From a bacterium (GTDB taxonomy: Bacteria; Zixibacteria; MSB-5A5; GN15; FEB-12): DNA of 64,000 nt. Both the position numbers and the translations under genes were made by a program. The DNA is taken from the NCBI GenBank assembly GCA_020444475.1, contig JAHLKV010000002.1, positions 1 through 64,000 on the forward strand, written 5' to 3'. The notes under the pieces are model-generated. The model saw only the letters and a program-made list of their open reading frames with translations. It was not told where the DNA came from and ran no database searches. Each line of letters opens with the position of its first letter. Positions within the stretch are counted from its first letter, which is position 1. Positions 33,850 to 43,500 of this stretch are shown here, in pieces.

Positions 33850-36510
33850 ATGTCGTTGCAGGCCGGATCGAAACTCGGACCGTATGAGATAATCGAACAG
33901 GCGGGCGCCGGGGGAATGGGCGAGGTATACAAAGCCAAAGACACCCGCCTCGACCGTACCGTCGCCATCAAAATCCTTCCTGAGCATGTGGCGGGGATGC
34001 CGGATTTCAAGCAGCGGTTCGAGCGGGAGGCGAAGGCTATCTCGAGTCTGAATCACGCGAGTATTTGTACTCTCTATGACATCGGTCACCACGACGGCTA
34101 CGATTTTCTGGTGATGGAGTTTCTGGAGGGAGAGACGCTTGCCTCCAGACTTGGTCGAGGTCCTGTTCCGTACACTGAGATGCTTCGGATCGCTATCGAA
34201 GTGGCCAGTGCGCTTGACTCCGCCCATCGACAGGGCCTGATTCATCGCGACCTCAAGCCGGGCAATGTTATGCTGACGGGCGAAGGGGCCAAGCTGATGG
34301 ATTTCGGCCTGGCGAAGATTGCGGCCAATGACGGCATGCCGCGCGAGCTTTCCGGAGTGACGCAGACGACGCCTCTCACCGGAGCCGGAACCATCCTGGG
34401 CACCATGCAATACATGGCCCCCGAGCAGTTGGAGGGGAAGGAAGCCGATGCACGTTCCGACATCTTCGCGTTCGGCGCCATGCTGTATGAGATGACGACC
34501 GGCAGGCGGGCGTTCGAGGGAACGTCGCAGGCGACACTTATCGCGGCCATTATCGAACGGGATCCCACGCCGATCTCGGTGCTGCTGCCGGCGACGCCGC
34601 CGCTGTTCGAGCGGCTGGTGAAGAAGTGTCTGTCCAAGGACGCGCAGAAGCGCTGGCAATCGGCGGCGGATCTTCTCGACGAACTTCGCTGGATCTCCCA
34701 GGGGGGCTCACAGGTCGGCCTTCCGGTGCACGTGGCCAAACGTCGCAAGTTCAAGTTCACGGTGGCCCGTATTGTCGGCGCGGTCGGTATTGCCTGTTCG
34801 CTGTTTCTGGGTTACCTGCTGTGGGCGCAGCCCGAAGAGGTGCGTCTTACCAATCGGTTCGCGATCTCCCCGGCCGGCGAGACCCCGGAGATCCGTTCGG
34901 TCAACTGGTCTCGAATATCGCCCGATGGTCGCCTGATCGCTTTTCGGGCGACCGACACGCTGGGTGTCACCATGCTGTGGATCCGACCGCTCAACTCGCT
35001 GGAGCCCTACCCGCTGCGCGGCACGGAGGATATCACCCGCCAGTTCTGGTCGCCCGATTCGAAGTACATCGCGTTTTTCAAAGGCAATCAGCTCTACAAG
35101 ATTCCGGTGGCAGGCGGGCCGGCCCAGTTGTTATGCGAAACATACGGCGCCGACGGCAACTGGGGCAGCACCGGGTATATTCTGTTCGACGGGCAGCAGT
35201 CGGACACACTCAAATACGTGTCGGCATCCGGTGGCACACCGCAGTATGCCACCAAAATCGACTCGGCCAGGGGTGAGCGTTCCACGGCCTGGCCCTGGTT
35301 TCTTTCCGACGGCATCCATTTTCTGTACATCGTGTATACCACGACCGGCTCGGAGCTTCGGGTCGGCTCGATCGAATCGGATGAATCGACGCTGGTGTTC
35401 GGCAAGGACGAGATGCGGTTGTTGGAATCGAGGGTCGAATTCTGCAAACAGGGGTATCTTCTGTTTATCAGAGATAAGCTGCTGCTTGCCCAGCGATTCG
35501 ACGAGGACGAGTTTAAGCTGGTCGGCGAGCCGGTGCCGGTGGCACAGGGAATCGATCAGTCAGGCAACGCGTCGGTATTCGGAACCTCGGACAACGGGAT
35601 ACTTCTCTACCAGTATACTTCCACCTCGAACAGGTCGGAGCTGGTCTGGTTCGACCGCAAGGGAGCAGAGCTCGAGAAGGTCGGTGAGCCGGACGCCTAC
35701 CGGGATTTCGCCATTTCCCCCGACGGGTCCAAGGTGGTGTTCGGTTTGTTCGATACGCAGGGGTCGAATGAAGATCTTTGGATACGGGACTTCAAGAGAA
35801 ACCTGGTATCCCGGCTCACGTTCGACAAAGTGAACAATGTCATGCCGGTGTGGTCGCCCGACGGAAAGTATATCGCCTACTCCGAAGCTGAGAGTGGATC
35901 ATTCAATACGAAGTACAAGCGAGCCGACGGTCAGGGCGCTGTACAAAACATTGAAGGGCTCGACACGCTCATGAATGCACCGGGGCACTGGTTCTCTGAC
36001 AGCGTCTTGTACGTGAACAGCAACGTAGACGGCTTGAGCATCTACCGGTATGATTTCGCCGACGCTTCTCTTGCACCGGTTATCGCGTCGAGATACACCG
36101 AAGTCTCACCGTCCGTTTCAAGTAACGGCCGGTACATCCTGTACACGTCCAATGAGTCGGGGCGCAACGAAATCTACGTGAGCGAAATGGCGGGGGAGCG
36201 CGGGCGATGGCAGGTGTCAAACGACGGCGGATTCAGCCCGACATGGCGCGCCGACAACAAGGAGATTTTTTTCTACCAGGGGAACGACCTGATGTCGGTT
36301 GAGGTCAGCATGCTGGACGGCAGATTTGAGATTGGACAGCCGAAGAAGCTCTTCACCCAACCGGTGAGCTACGCGGGGCTGGTGTCGGCCCGACGATACG
36401 TGCCGTCGAAAGACGGGCAGAGATTCCTCATCAATGTGCCGATTCAGGCGCAGTCGAATGATCGCATCATTGTGGTGCAGAACTGGATCGAAGAACTTGA
36501 GCGGAAGTAG
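33850..36510 (+). CDS. Membrane Ser/Thr protein kinase with beta-propeller sensor
   Basis: The 886-residue protein starts with a Hanks-type kinase domain (about 11-285): Gly loop GAGGMGEVYK, ATP-binding Lys41, catalytic HRDLKPGN (132-139), DFG (151-153) and MAPEQ. All key residues are present, so it should be active. One membrane helix follows at about 300-322 (ARIVGAVGIACSLFLGYLLW). The rest is a TolB/WD40-like beta-propeller with repeated SPDG-type motifs (SPDGRLIAF, SPDSKYIAF, SPDGSKVVF, SPDGKYIAY), placed outside the membrane and likely to sense a ligand. This architecture is common in Acidobacteria and relatives. No phosphatase or substrate gene is adjacent. Confidence 0.9.
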   Translation: MSLQAGSKLGPYEIIEQAGAGGMGEVYKAKDTRLDRTVAIKILPEHVAGMPDFKQRFEREAKAISSLNHASICTLYDIGHHDGYDFLVMEFLEGETLASRLGRGPVPYTEMLRIAIEVASALDSAHRQGLIHRDLKPGNVMLTGEGAKLMDFGLAKIAANDGMPRELSGVTQTTPLTGAGTILGTMQYMAPEQLEGKEADARSDIFAFGAMLYEMTTGRRAFEGTSQATLIAAIIERDPTPISVLLPATPPLFERLVKKCLSKDAQKRWQSAADLLDELRWISQGGSQVGLPVHVAKRRKFKFTVARIVGAVGIACSLFLGYLLWAQPEEVRLTNRFAISPAGETPEIRSVNWSRISPDGRLIAFRATDTLGVTMLWIRPLNSLEPYPLRGTEDITRQFWSPDSKYIAFFKGNQLYKIPVAGGPAQLLCETYGADGNWGSTGYILFDGQQSDTLKYVSASGGTPQYATKIDSARGERSTAWPWFLSDGIHFLYIVYTTTGSELRVGSIESDESTLVFGKDEMRLLESRVEFCKQGYLLFIRDKLLLAQRFDEDEFKLVGEPVPVAQGIDQSGNASVFGTSDNGILLYQYTSTSNRSELVWFDRKGAELEKVGEPDAYRDFAISPDGSKVVFGLFDTQGSNEDLWIRDFKRNLVSRLTFDKVNNVMPVWSPDGKYIAYSEAESGSFNTKYKRADGQGAVQNIEGLDTLMNAPGHWFSDSVLYVNSNVDGLSIYRYDFADASLAPVIASRYTEVSPSVSSNGRYILYTSNESGRNEIYVSEMAGERGRWQVSNDGGFSPTWRADNKEIFFYQGNDLMSVEVSMLDGRFEIGQPKKLFTQPVSYAGLVSARRYVPSKDGQRFLINVPIQAQSNDRIIVVQNWIEELERK

Positions 36511-36664
36511 GGGTAAACCCCGCTCGCCGGCAATAGGATAACCGTCATTCCTGGTGCTGAGCGCACACCGGCCGACTTGTTTCACGACCGCGGATCGGTT
36601 CACCATTTGCGCTCTTTCTCCCGGCGCGCTATATTCGCTTTCAACGAATAAGCAATAAGACGCC

Positions 36665-36683
36665 GGCCCCGAAGGGCGGGGCC
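36665..36683 (+). other. Leader hairpin of the sugar ABC operon
   Basis: A perfect 7-bp GC stem (GGCCCCG/CGGGGCC) with a 5-base loop lies 26 bp upstream of the binding-protein ATG. It has no T-run. It could stabilise or regulate the mRNA leader. Confidence 0.4.
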
Positions 36684-36709
36684 ACCCAGCAGAGACGGTG
36701 AGGTTTCCT

Positions 36710-37657
36710 ATGGTCAGGATTGCACGGGTGACAGCGACTGCGCTGGCTGTTCTCGCGATAGCCATGCTTGCCGGATGCGGCAGTTCGGATACGGCCGATG
36801 ATATGGCGGCCGGAACCAATTCAGACATCACAATCGGAGTCAGCCTGCTGACTCGAACCCACCCCTTCTATCAGGATCTCGAGGCGGGCCTTCAGGCGGC
36901 CGCCGACTCCAATGGCTATGAACTGCTGGTTACGGCCGGCGAGTTCGATGTCGCCAAACAGAAGGACCAACTGCAGGATTTCATCATACAGAAGGTCAAC
37001 GCGATCGTTGTCTGTCCGTGCGACTCGCGTTCGATCGGCACTGCTATCAAGGCGGCCAACGATGCGGGGATTCCGGTGTTTACGGCCGATATCGCCTGTC
37101 TGGCCGATAACGCACAGGTGGTCACCCACGTAGCATCGGATAACGTCGAAGGCGGTCGTTTGGCAGCGCAGGCGATTATCGCGGCGATCGGCGGCGAAGG
37201 GAAAGTGGCGATAATCGATCATCCCGAAGTTGAATCCGTGATTCAGCGGGTGAAGGGATTCGAAGAAGCGATTGCTATGGCGCCGGGTGTCGAGGTGGTC
37301 GCCAGGCTGAGCGGTCACGGTGTAAAAGACCAGGCGTTCCGAACCGCTGAAGATATCCTGCAGGCGCATCCCGAACTGAAAGCGATATTCGGCATCAACG
37401 ACGACTCGGCGCTGGGCGCCCTGGCGGCGGTGGAGAAAGCCGGCAAATCCGGGAAAGTGATCATTGTCGGGTTTGATGCCGTTCCCGAGGCGCGCGAAGC
37501 CATCAAGGCCGGTAAGATCTATGCGGATGTGATCCAGAACCCGTACTTGATCGGCAGCAGGACGATCGACGCCGTCAGGTCGTATATCTCCGGTGAACAC
37601 CTTCCCCCCTCAATACTGATTCCATGCGGCCTCTTCACACAGGCAGATGAGCAGTAG
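36710..37657 (+). CDS. Ribose-type sugar ABC binding lipoprotein
   Basis: The 315-residue periplasmic binding protein has a lipobox (IAMLAGC) and the type 1 fold of the RbsB/LacI group: ITIGVSLLTRTHPFYQDLEAGLQAAA, VNAIVVCPCDSRSIGTAIKAAN, HVASDNVEGGRLAAQAI and IFGINDDSALGALAAVEKAG. It captures a sugar for the importer encoded next. ATG at 36710 follows GAGG. Its end overlaps the ATPase gene by 11 bases. A GH38 mannosidase gene at the end of the operon suggests mannose or a manno-oligosaccharide as ligand; this is an inference. Confidence 0.9.
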   Translation: MVRIARVTATALAVLAIAMLAGCGSSDTADDMAAGTNSDITIGVSLLTRTHPFYQDLEAGLQAAADSNGYELLVTAGEFDVAKQKDQLQDFIIQKVNAIVVCPCDSRSIGTAIKAANDAGIPVFTADIACLADNAQVVTHVASDNVEGGRLAAQAIIAAIGGEGKVAIIDHPEVESVIQRVKGFEEAIAMAPGVEVVARLSGHGVKDQAFRTAEDILQAHPELKAIFGINDDSALGALAAVEKAGKSGKVIIVGFDAVPEAREAIKAGKIYADVIQNPYLIGSRTIDAVRSYISGEHLPPSILIPCGLFTQADEQ

Positions 37658-39179
37658 CGAGATCACAGATGCTGACGGAAGGAACACGGCGAGCCCAGAC
37701 AAGACGTCCTCTCTGCTTGGCGTAGTCGGTCTGCGCAAGGGTTTCCCGGGCGTTCAGGCGATCGCCGATGGTTCCTTCGATCTTCGCCCCGGCGAGATAC
37801 ATGCGCTGGTCGGTGAAAACGGCGCCGGCAAAAGCACCATGATCAAGGTGCTCACCGGTGTGCACCAGCCGGACGACGGTGAGATATTATTCGAGAATGC
37901 ACCGTACCGCGTGTCCTCTCCTCTCGACTCACTTCGCCGGGGTATGGTCGCCATCTACCAGGAATTCACACTTATCCCGTTTCTCTCGATTGCAGACAAT
38001 CTCTTTCTCGGGCGGGAGATCACCCGGGGCGGACTGGTCAGCAGTTCTGAACAGGATGCGAAGGCGCGAGAAATCCTTGCTCAGCTGGGGACCTCGCTCG
38101 ATCCCTCGACCCGGGTAGCGTCGCTGTCAGTCGCAGAGCAACAACTCGTGGAGATTGCCCGGGCGCTGATGGCCGAGGCGCGGGTGTTGATTATGGATGA
38201 GCCGACGGCGTCGCTGACACCGCGCGAAGTGGAGCGCCTGTTCGTGATACTTCGTGACCTTGTCGAACAGGGCATCGGTATCCTGTTTGTCAGTCATCGA
38301 CTGAACGAGGTGTTTGAGATTTCGGATCGTATTACGGTCATGCGCGATGGCGTGACGGTTGCAACAGAGGAGACCGGTAGTCTGTCGCGGGAGCAATTGA
38401 TAGAGCTAATGGTAGGGCGCCCACTCGAGAGTGAGTTTCCGCGAGGTGAGTCGACACCCGGTCAGGTCATGTTTCGGGTGGAGCATCTGAGCGGCGGTCC
38501 GGTGCGCGATGTCTCGTTTTCGGTGCGGTCGGGAGAGATACTGGGGATTTCGGGTCTGATGGGGGCCGGTCGAACCGAGATGGCCCGACTGTTGTTCGGG
38601 GCCGATGGACGGGAGTCGGGGACATTCGAGCTCGATGGTAAGCACGTTGACATATCCAGCCCGCGCGAGGCGATCGAAGCAGGCATCTGTCTGCTCAACG
38701 AAGATCGCAAGGGTCAGGGACTGGTGCTGTGTGCCTCGGCGCTCGAGAATTTCGCGCTGGGGAATCTTCGTCGCTGGTCGCGATTCGGCATGATCGATCG
38801 CCGCCGGGAGATGGATGCGTTCGAAGGCAAGGTTGGCTCCCTGGCCATCAAAATCAGTGCGCCCTCGCAGCGAGCGGAAAATCTCTCGGGAGGCAACCAG
38901 CAGAAGCTGCTGGTGGCGCGCTGGCTTGAGTCCGACTCGCGGGTGATTGTATTCGATGAGCCGACGCGTGGGATTGATGTCGGCGCCAAGTATGAGATGT
39001 ATGTCATCATTCGCAAGCTGGCCGCCGAAGGTAAGGCGATAGTTCTTATCTCCTCCGAGCTTCCTGAGATTCTCGGAATGTGTGACCGGGTGTTGGTCAT
39101 GAAGGCCGGACGGATGACCGGCGAGATCAGCGACCTGTCTGGTGTCACACAGGAAGACGTGATGGCGCTGGCGGTATGA
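37647..39179 (+). CDS. Sugar ABC importer ATPase, double-domain (RbsA-like)
   Basis: The 510-residue protein contains two ABC modules, as in RbsA/MglA. The first has GENGAGKST (Walker A), LSVAEQQLVEIARAL (signature) and VLIMDEPTASL (Walker B). The second has a degenerate Walker A (GLMGAGRTE), LSGGNQQKLLVARWL and VIVFDEPTRGIDVG. It powers sugar uptake with the permease encoded next, whose start overlaps its stop by 4 bases. Degeneracy of the second nucleotide site is usual for this family. Confidence 0.9.
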   Translation: MSSSEITDADGRNTASPDKTSSLLGVVGLRKGFPGVQAIADGSFDLRPGEIHALVGENGAGKSTMIKVLTGVHQPDDGEILFENAPYRVSSPLDSLRRGMVAIYQEFTLIPFLSIADNLFLGREITRGGLVSSSEQDAKAREILAQLGTSLDPSTRVASLSVAEQQLVEIARALMAEARVLIMDEPTASLTPREVERLFVILRDLVEQGIGILFVSHRLNEVFEISDRITVMRDGVTVATEETGSLSREQLIELMVGRPLESEFPRGESTPGQVMFRVEHLSGGPVRDVSFSVRSGEILGISGLMGAGRTEMARLLFGADGRESGTFELDGKHVDISSPREAIEAGICLLNEDRKGQGLVLCASALENFALGNLRRWSRFGMIDRRREMDAFEGKVGSLAIKISAPSQRAENLSGGNQQKLLVARWLESDSRVIVFDEPTRGIDVGAKYEMYVIIRKLAAEGKAIVLISSELPEILGMCDRVLVMKAGRMTGEISDLSGVTQEDVMALAV

Positions 39180-40540
39180 AAGGTCGTATGCACAGAATCA
39201 GGGTGAAGAAGATTCTCTCCGACTACGGTATGCTGCCGGTACTGGTGCTGCTGTGCGTGCTGTTTTCCGTACTTACGCTTAAGGATCAGGCGGTGACCGG
39301 TAAGTTGGGTGCCGAGGCATTGATGGAACAACTTGAGGACGAGACTCCCTCGCCCCGCAGCGCGCTGGTGGTAACCTCGAGCTCTACCGATGACAGGGAG
39401 TTTGCCGACGCCTTTTCTGAGGCTGCCCGGCAGAGCGGATGGCAGGTGACGACGATCGCCGGTGATCCGGTCTCAGTACGAGCCTCGCTGAGCGCGTTGG
39501 ATATCACATCCGAAAACGAGTTTCACGTTTTTACGACTACTTCCTTCCAACCGATCGTCAGACAGATTCTTCCACAGTTCGGTCATATCACAGTCAGTAA
39601 GATAAGCAGCCCGCCGAGCCGTCGCTGGCCGACCTTCTTGCTTGCGGAAAACCTTCGCAATGTCGCGAATCAGATCACGGTGATCGCGATAATTGCGATC
39701 GGCATGACGGTCGTGATAATCACGGCGGGGATAGATCTCTCGGTCGGCAGTCTGATTGCGCTGTCGGCGGTGGTGATTGCGTGGGTGGTTGGATCGCTGG
39801 GCGGGGCGGGTGTTTCAACGACCGGTGTTGTCATCTCGGCGCTGGCGGCTCTGGCAGTCTGTGCCGGAGTAGGCGCGTTTAGTGGTGTGATGATCACCGC
39901 CTTTCGGATTCCGCCGTTCATTGCGACCCTTGCCATGATGCAGGTGGCGGCGGGGATTGCGTATATCATTTCACAGGGGAAGCCGATCTATCAGCTGCCA
40001 GAGAATTTCGTGTGGCTCGGTCGCGGAAGCGATCCGCTTCTGAACCTTCCGGTCGCGGTAATCCTCATGCTCGGGTTGTATTTTCTTGCCTGGGTGATGA
40101 TGGAGCGCTCGGTGCTCGGACGACATATCTACGCGGTCGGTGGCAATCCCGAAGCAGCCCGGCTGGCAGGCGTGCGGGTGAATGCAGTCCTCCTGCTCGC
40201 CTATACGCTGTGTGGTTTGCTGGCGGGGGTAGGCGGGATCATCATGGCATCGCAGTTAAAGAGCGGCGCTCCGACCTACGGACTGACTTATGAGTTGTAT
40301 GTGATCGCCGCCGTCGTCGTGGGAGGCACGAGCCTGAGTGGCGGTGAGGGAAAGATTGTCGGGACGCTGATCGGCGCCTTCATAATCGGCGTCATACAAA
40401 ACGGCATGAACCTTACCAATATCGAGAGCTACACACAGAAGGTGGTGCTCGGTCTGGTGATCCTGGCAGCCGTCCTGTTCGACAGATTGAAGCAGAAAGG
40501 CTTCAGGAGTGGTTTTGGTTTCCTGAGGTCGGCACGATAA
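39176..40540 (+). CDS. RbsC-like sugar ABC permease with large insertion
   Basis: The 454-residue permease matches RbsC/MglC from about residue 163 on (TVIAIIAIGMTVVIITAGIDLSVG; AVGGNPEAARLAGVRV; AAVVVGGTSLSGGEGKIVG). RbsC-type proteins usually have about 320-340 residues. Here a soluble segment of about 115 residues (37-155) is inserted after the first membrane helix (18-36). It alternates strand and helix (SALVVTSSSTDDREFADAFS, WQVTTIAG, EFHVFTTTSF), reminiscent of half a binding-protein lobe, and should face the periplasm. The start is coupled to the ATPase gene by an ATGA overlap. The insertion's role is unknown; it could dock the binding protein. Confidence 0.85.
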   Translation: MKGRMHRIRVKKILSDYGMLPVLVLLCVLFSVLTLKDQAVTGKLGAEALMEQLEDETPSPRSALVVTSSSTDDREFADAFSEAARQSGWQVTTIAGDPVSVRASLSALDITSENEFHVFTTTSFQPIVRQILPQFGHITVSKISSPPSRRWPTFLLAENLRNVANQITVIAIIAIGMTVVIITAGIDLSVGSLIALSAVVIAWVVGSLGGAGVSTTGVVISALAALAVCAGVGAFSGVMITAFRIPPFIATLAMMQVAAGIAYIISQGKPIYQLPENFVWLGRGSDPLLNLPVAVILMLGLYFLAWVMMERSVLGRHIYAVGGNPEAARLAGVRVNAVLLLAYTLCGLLAGVGGIIMASQLKSGAPTYGLTYELYVIAAVVVGGTSLSGGEGKIVGTLIGAFIIGVIQNGMNLTNIESYTQKVVLGLVILAAVLFDRLKQKGFRSGFGFLRSAR

Positions 40541-40579
40541 AGATCAATGAGGTTGTTACAATATTCGAAGGAGTTGGTC

Positions 40580-43500
40580 ATGCGTACAGCAGCCAGACTT
40601 GCGATCCTTGCCTGCCTGTTTTTTGCGGTGACGGTGGGCGCCCAGCAGGCGCCGGATTCTGCGCAGAAGAAAACGCTGGGCGTAGTGGCGACAGCGCATC
40701 TCGATACCCAGTGGCGCTGGACTATCATAAACACGATCGAGGAGTTCATACCGAATACCCTGCATGACAACTTCAAACTCATTGAGCAGTACCCGGACTA
40801 CACGTTCAGTTTCGAGGGCGCCTTCCGCTACATGCTGGCGAAGGAGTACTACCCTGAGGACTACCAGCGATTGAAACAGTACGTCGCCGATGGTCGCTGG
40901 CGGGTGGCGGGAAGCTGGGTGGATGCGGTTGATGTCAACATCCCGTCGTTCGAATCGCTGGTGCGTCACACCCTGTACGGCAACGGCTTCTACAAAGAAG
41001 AGTTCGGGAAACAAAGTTATGACATCTTTATGCCGGATTGTTTCGGGTTCGGCTATGCGTTGCCGTCGATCGCGCACCACTGTGGTCTGAAGAGCTTCTC
41101 GACACAGAAGCTGACCTGGGGTTGCTGGGTTGATATTCCGTTCTCGATCGGCACGTGGCGTGGTGTTGACGGGTCGACGATTATGGCCGCTCTCAATCCC
41201 GGCAGTTATGGCACGCAGTTCCGCGATGATCTCTCGCGCGATACGGCGTGGCTGGCTGAAATCGACGGTTTGGGCGATACGACCGGGTGCTATGCGGGAT
41301 ACGCCTATTTCGGTACGGGTGATGTCGGGGGCTCCCCGGATTCGCTGTCGGTCGATTGGCTGGAGAAGTCGATTCACAGCGACGGACCGATTGCGGTGGC
41401 AAGTATCGGCGCCGACGATCTGCCGTGGCTGGTCTCGCAGTATCCCGAAGCTGCGTTGCCGGTGTTTGACGACGAACTGGTGATGACACGACACGGAGTG
41501 GGGTGCTATACCTCGCAGGCTGCGATGAAACGCTGGAACCGCCGCAACGAGCTGCTGGCCGATGCGGCGGAGCGCGCAGCGGTCTCGGCAACTTTGCTCG
41601 GCGGCTACGAGTATCCGCAAGAGACCCTGCGACAGGCCTGGATTAGATTCCTCTGGCATCAGTTTCATGATGATCTGACGGGAACGTCGATCCCCGAAGC
41701 GTATGAGTTCTCATGGAGCGATGAGCTTCTCTCGCTCAATCAGTTCGCCGGCGTGCAGGATGGTGCGATCGCGGCGATAACGCCGGCGCTCGATACGCGG
41801 AGCAAGGGTCGAAGCGTGGTGGTCTACAATCCCCTGTCAATCGAGCGGAATGATGTTGTCGAAGTGGCCCTTCCGAAGATGGAGAACGTGCGTGTGTTCG
41901 GACCCGACGGCAAGGAGACGCCGAGCCAGGTGGTGGTGACGGAGAACGGTTCTGCGACGGTCTTGTTCCTCGCTGACGTCCCCTCGGTAGGGTTCGCCGT
42001 TTACGACGTGCGGCCGTCGGAGTCAGACTATGAGGGGAAGCAGAATATTATCGTGACGGAATCGACACTCGAAAACACCCGCTACAAAGTAACGCTCAAT
42101 GCCAACGGCGATGTAGCTTCGATCTTCGACAAATTGGCCAGTCGCGAAGTACTGGCGGCGCCGATCGAGTGGCAGTTATTCTTCAACAAGCCACGTCAGT
42201 GGCCGGCGTGGGAGATTCAGTATGAAGACTTGCTGGCCGGACCGAAGGGAAAAGTCGAAGGTACACCGGAGATTGAAATCGTGGAATTAGGCGCTGTGCG
42301 CGGAGCGCTGAGAGTCACACGGAAGCACGGAAACTCGACGTACCGGACGACTATTCGGCTTGCGGCTGGAGCAACCGGGGACCGGATCGACTTCGTCAAC
42401 GAGGTCGATTGGGCGGAGAAAGAGACGCTGCTGAAGGTAGCTTTCAACCCGACGTTTGCCAACGATAGTGTGACGTATGATCTCGGGCTGGGAACGATTA
42501 CTCGCGGTTTGAATACCGATAAGAGATACGAAGTGCCGGCGCATCAGTGGGCGGACATCAGCGCGCCTGACAACTCGTACGGTTTTAGCGTGATGAACGA
42601 CTGCAAGTACGGCTGGGACCACCCCGACCCGGGTACGCTTCGTCTCACATTGATCCACACGCCGGGCGTGTTTGACTCGTGGAACTGGGTCGGCGACGAA
42701 AGAACACAGGATATCGGCAGTCACCGTTTTGCCTTTTCGGTCTCGGGACATGAAGGGTCATGGTCTGAATCCAACACCTCGTGGCTGGCGGCCGGGTTGA
42801 ACCAGCCGATGGTGGCCTACGAAGTTCCTTCGCACGACGGATCGCTCGGCAAGGAGTACTCGCTGCTGTCGCTGGAGGGTGACGGTCGGGTGATGGTGGA
42901 GGCGGTCAAGATCGCCGAAAAGTCAGACGAGATTGTCGTGCGCGTGAAGGAGCTGGCGGGACAGGGCGCTGACAACACGTCAATCGTGTTCAATAGTCCG
43001 ATCGTGTCAGCTCGTGAAGTGAATGGGCAGGAGGAGGAAATTGGTCTACTCCCCGCCGACGGCAATACTCTCAGCCTCTCTCTCACCCCGTACCAGCCGA
43101 AGGCGTTTGCGGTGCGACTCAAGGAGCATGACCGGGCGGTTGTTGCGCCTCTGGTGTCGCAGCCGATCGAGCTGCCGTATAATCTCGACGGCGTTTCGCT
43201 CGACGCTGACAGAACCGATGGTGATCTGGACGGCGAAGGTAACACGCTGGCGGGTGAGCTGCTCACCAAGGAACTGACTTTTCAGGGCGTGCGGTTCGTG
43301 ACCGGCCCGACTGATGCGGGTGCACTGAATGTCTTGTCGTGCGACGCACAACGACTGACACTACCGGACGTTGAGAGATCGTCACACAGCTCCGACCTCT
43401 ACCTTCTCCTGCTCGCCACCGGGGGACCGGCTGAGGGCATCGTGACGGTGGAGTTCGCCAACGGCCGGGCTGAGTATCCCGTTTCCCTGTTCGAGTACAC

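Noticed and set aside
36509..36520. GGGG-TAAA-CCCC hairpin after the kinase gene as a terminator
   Set aside because: The stem is only 4 bp and no T-run follows.
40556..41668. 370-residue minus-strand open frame opposite the mannosidase
   Set aside because: Antisense to the GH38 catalytic region; no independent support.
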